From JBHJGU01 sp050331475 (GTDB lineage: Bacteria; Pseudomonadota; Alphaproteobacteria; Caulobacterales; Maricaulaceae), in contig JBHJGU010000104.1 in assembly GCA_050331475.1 (NCBI GenBank), positions 1 to 14,865 on the forward strand: a stretch of DNA of 14,865 bases, read 5' to 3'. Under the pieces are notes generated by a model. That model did not search any database. It was not told the origin of the DNA and saw nothing but the letters and a program-made list of their open reading frames with translations. Shown here one piece after another: positions 13,105-14,865 of the stretch; the first letter of the stretch is position 1; each line of letters starts with the position of its first letter. A program made the position numbers and the translations under genes.

Positions 13105-14865
13105 ATGCGGATTTTAGGAGCGGCGGCCTTAGGGCTGGCGACGGCGACGTTCGGAGCTCAGCCCGGCTTGGCCAAGGAGGACCCGCGCGAATTCTACGAC
13201 GGTCTGGAATACCGCAATATCGGCCCCTACCGCGGCGGTCGGGCGACAGCCGCCGCCGGGGTCGCGAGCGATCCTTTGACCTATTACATGGGCGCCACGG
13301 GCGGGCTCTTTAAAACCACCAATGCGGGGGTGAGCTGGTTCCCGGTCAGCGACGAGGATTTTGGAACCGGCCCGGTCGGGTCGATCGACGTGGCCCCCTC
13401 GGACCCGAATGTGGTGGTGGTGGGCATGGGCGAGAGCCCGTTCCGCGGCGTGGCGTCTTCGCAGGGCGACGGGGTCTATATCTCCACCGACGCCGGGGAG
13501 AGCTGGACCCATGCGGGGCTGAAAGACACCCGCCAAATCAGCTCGGTGAAAATCCACCCCACCAACCCCGACGTGATCTGGGTCGCCGCCCAAGGGGACA
13601 GTTGGTCGGCCAATCCCAATCGCGGCGTTTATAAAACGACCGATGGCGGGCGCACCTGGCGGCGCGTGCTGGCGGGGGAGAACGACCACACCGGCGCGGT
13701 AGACCTAGAGTATGACGCGAACAATCCGCGCATTCTCTACGCCGCGATGTGGGACCATGACCGGGAGCCTTGGGAGATCCGGTCCGGCGGCCCAGGCTCG
13801 GGGTTATGGAAATCCACCGATGGCGGGGAGACCTGGGCGGAGCTGACCGAGGACTTGCCCAAGTTGAAGGGCAAGATGGGCGTCGCCCCCTCACCCGCCA
13901 AACCGGGCCGGGTTTGGGCGGTGATCGAAGCCTCCGAAGGTGACGGCGAGGGTGGCGGGCTCTACCGCTCCGAGGACTACGGGGAGAGCTGGACCAAGGT
14001 GAATAGCAGCCGTGAAATCCAGGCCCGCTCCTGGTATTACATGCACATCTTCGCCGACCCGAAGGACGCCGAAACGGTCTATGTGATGAACGCGCCCTTC
14101 ATGAAGTCGGTCGACGGCGGGAAAACCTTCGTCGTAGTCGACATGCCCCATACCGCCCAACACGACCTCTGGCTGAACCCGGACGATCCCTCGATCATGG
14201 CGAACGCCAATGACGGCGGCGCGACCATTTCGCTCGACGGCGGCGCGACCTGGTCGACGCAGCATAATCAGCCGACGGCGCAATTCTATCGCGTCATCAC
14301 GGACAACCAGATCCCCTACCGCCTCTACGCCGGCCAGCAGGACAACTCCACCGTCGCGATCCGTTCGCGCGCGCCGGACGGGCGGATCGGCCGCGACGAC
14401 TACCATTCCATCGGCGGCGGCGAGAGCGCCCACGTCGCCTTCGACCCGGACGACCCGCGCTATATCTACGCCGGCAGCTATCTCGGCTACCTCACGGAAT
14501 ACGACGCCGAGACGAACGCGACGCGCTTTATCGCCGCCTATCCCGAGACGAAATTCGGCGTTGCGCCGAAAGAGCGCAAATACCGCTCGAACTGGAACGC
14601 GCCGGTCCTCGGCTCGGCCCACGATCCGTCGGTGATTTTCCACGCCGGCAATCACGTCATGGATTCGCGTGATCGCGGACAGTCCTGGGCGGAATACAGC
14701 CCCGACCTCACCCGGAACGAGGAGGCGACCCAGGGACCCGGCGGCCGTCCGATTACGAATGAAGTCTCCGAAAACTACAACACCTTCCTGTCGCTTGCGG
14801 AAAGCCCGCACGAGAAAGGCGTTCTGTGGGCGGGTTCCGACGACGGTCGGGTCCATATCACCCGC
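13105..14865 (+). CDS. Secreted Asp-box (BNR/sortilin-like beta-propeller) protein, 3' end beyond the window
   Basis: The ATG at 13105 follows GGGGAGAG (13093-13100) by four bases. The frame is open for 587 codons to the window end. A signal peptide ends near residue 23 (GLA-KE). The mature part is a run of Asp-box repeats (S/T-x-D-x-G-x-T/S-W): TTNAGVSW 71, STDAGESW 127, TTDGGRTW 178, STDGGETW 237, SEDYGESW 289, SVDGGKTF 335, SLDGGATW 376 and SRDRGQSW 521. This is the VPS10/sortilin-like propeller family often annotated as glycosyl hydrolase or exo-alpha-sialidase-like. Full-length members usually have about 1,000 residues, so roughly half is missing. Enzymatic activity is unproven for this group. 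Gly and Thr codon choice shifts after about 14160 (see findings). Confidence 0.88.
   Translation, partial: MRILGAAALGLATATFGAQPGLAKEDPREFYDGLEYRNIGPYRGGRATAAAGVASDPLTYYMGATGGLFKTTNAGVSWFPVSDEDFGTGPVGSIDVAPSDPNVVVVGMGESPFRGVASSQGDGVYISTDAGESWTHAGLKDTRQISSVKIHPTNPDVIWVAAQGDSWSANPNRGVYKTTDGGRTWRRVLAGENDHTGAVDLEYDANNPRILYAAMWDHDREPWEIRSGGPGSGLWKSTDGGETWAELTEDLPKLKGKMGVAPSPAKPGRVWAVIEASEGDGEGGGLYRSEDYGESWTKVNSSREIQARSWYYMHIFADPKDAETVYVMNAPFMKSVDGGKTFVVVDMPHTAQHDLWLNPDDPSIMANANDGGATISLDGGATWSTQHNQPTAQFYRVITDNQIPYRLYAGQQDNSTVAIRSRAPDGRIGRDDYHSIGGGESAHVAFDPDDPRYIYAGSYLGYLTEYDAETNATRFIAAYPETKFGVAPKERKYRSNWNAPVLGSAHDPSVIFHAGNHVMDSRDRGQSWAEYSPDLTRNEEATQGPGGRPITNEVSENYNTFLSLAESPHEKGVLWAGSDDGRVHITR

Noticed and set aside
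13891..14856. 321-codon open frame antisense to the Asp-box gene
   Set aside because: The plus-strand frame carries eight Asp-box motifs and a signal peptide. The antisense translation is a low-information mix of Val, Gly, Arg and Asp.
1..14865. tRNA, rRNA, CRISPR array, IS element, prophage or toxin-antitoxin module
   Set aside because: No cloverleaf ending in CCA, no regularly spaced repeats, and no transposase, integrase or antitoxin motifs were seen in reading both strands.

Overview
This GC-rich window looks like an alphaproteobacterial chromosome. The nearest fit is the Caulobacterales, Hyphomonadaceae or Parvularculales. The reasons are the conserved order tatA, scpB, scpA, nagZ, SPOR gene and dgt; a divergent HesB/ErpA-xthA pair beside it; and a TonB-dependent receptor with the VEQIVVTGSR start typical of these groups. 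No tRNA, rRNA, CRISPR array, transposase or integrase was found.

Left half (1-6362), conserved housekeeping block. On the minus strand and read right to left, dgt, a SPOR-domain protein, nagZ, scpA, scpB and tatA (cut by the left edge) form a compact cluster. Its middle genes overlap or nearly touch (GTGA, ATGA, then a 2-nt gap). It combines dNTP control, septal peptidoglycan binding, muropeptide recycling, the condensin accessory proteins and Tat export. The usual argS between dgt and the SPOR gene is absent. Divergent from dgt across 57 bp, on the plus strand, are an A-type iron-sulfur carrier (erpA/iscA type) and exonuclease III (xthA).

Middle (6363-11071), outer-membrane uptake. A 374-bp AT-richer gap holds two inverted repeats built on the same CGATCAA core. 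The second is an 11-bp stem that probably lies in the 5' leader of the next gene. Then come a 992-residue TonB-dependent receptor with a clear terminator, and a secreted DUF547 protein. A strong hairpin separates the DUF547 gene from the convergent symporter gene. The space between them also contains an open 79-codon stretch, with no normal start codon, in the same frame as the symporter and directly after its stop.

Right part (11072-14865). A sodium:solute symporter (minus strand) is divergent from a small two-TM PepSY protein and a secreted Asp-box (BNR/sortilin-like) protein that runs off the right edge. The codon preferences of this last gene change near 14.16 kb, which could be a recombination or assembly join.

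No clearly new multi-gene system could be established. The best leads are the repeated CGATCAA operator-like sites and leader hairpin ahead of the receptor, the post-stop reading frame behind the symporter, and a 16-bp perfect palindrome at the scpB stop codon. All functions are inferred from sequence motifs read by eye; no database search was possible.
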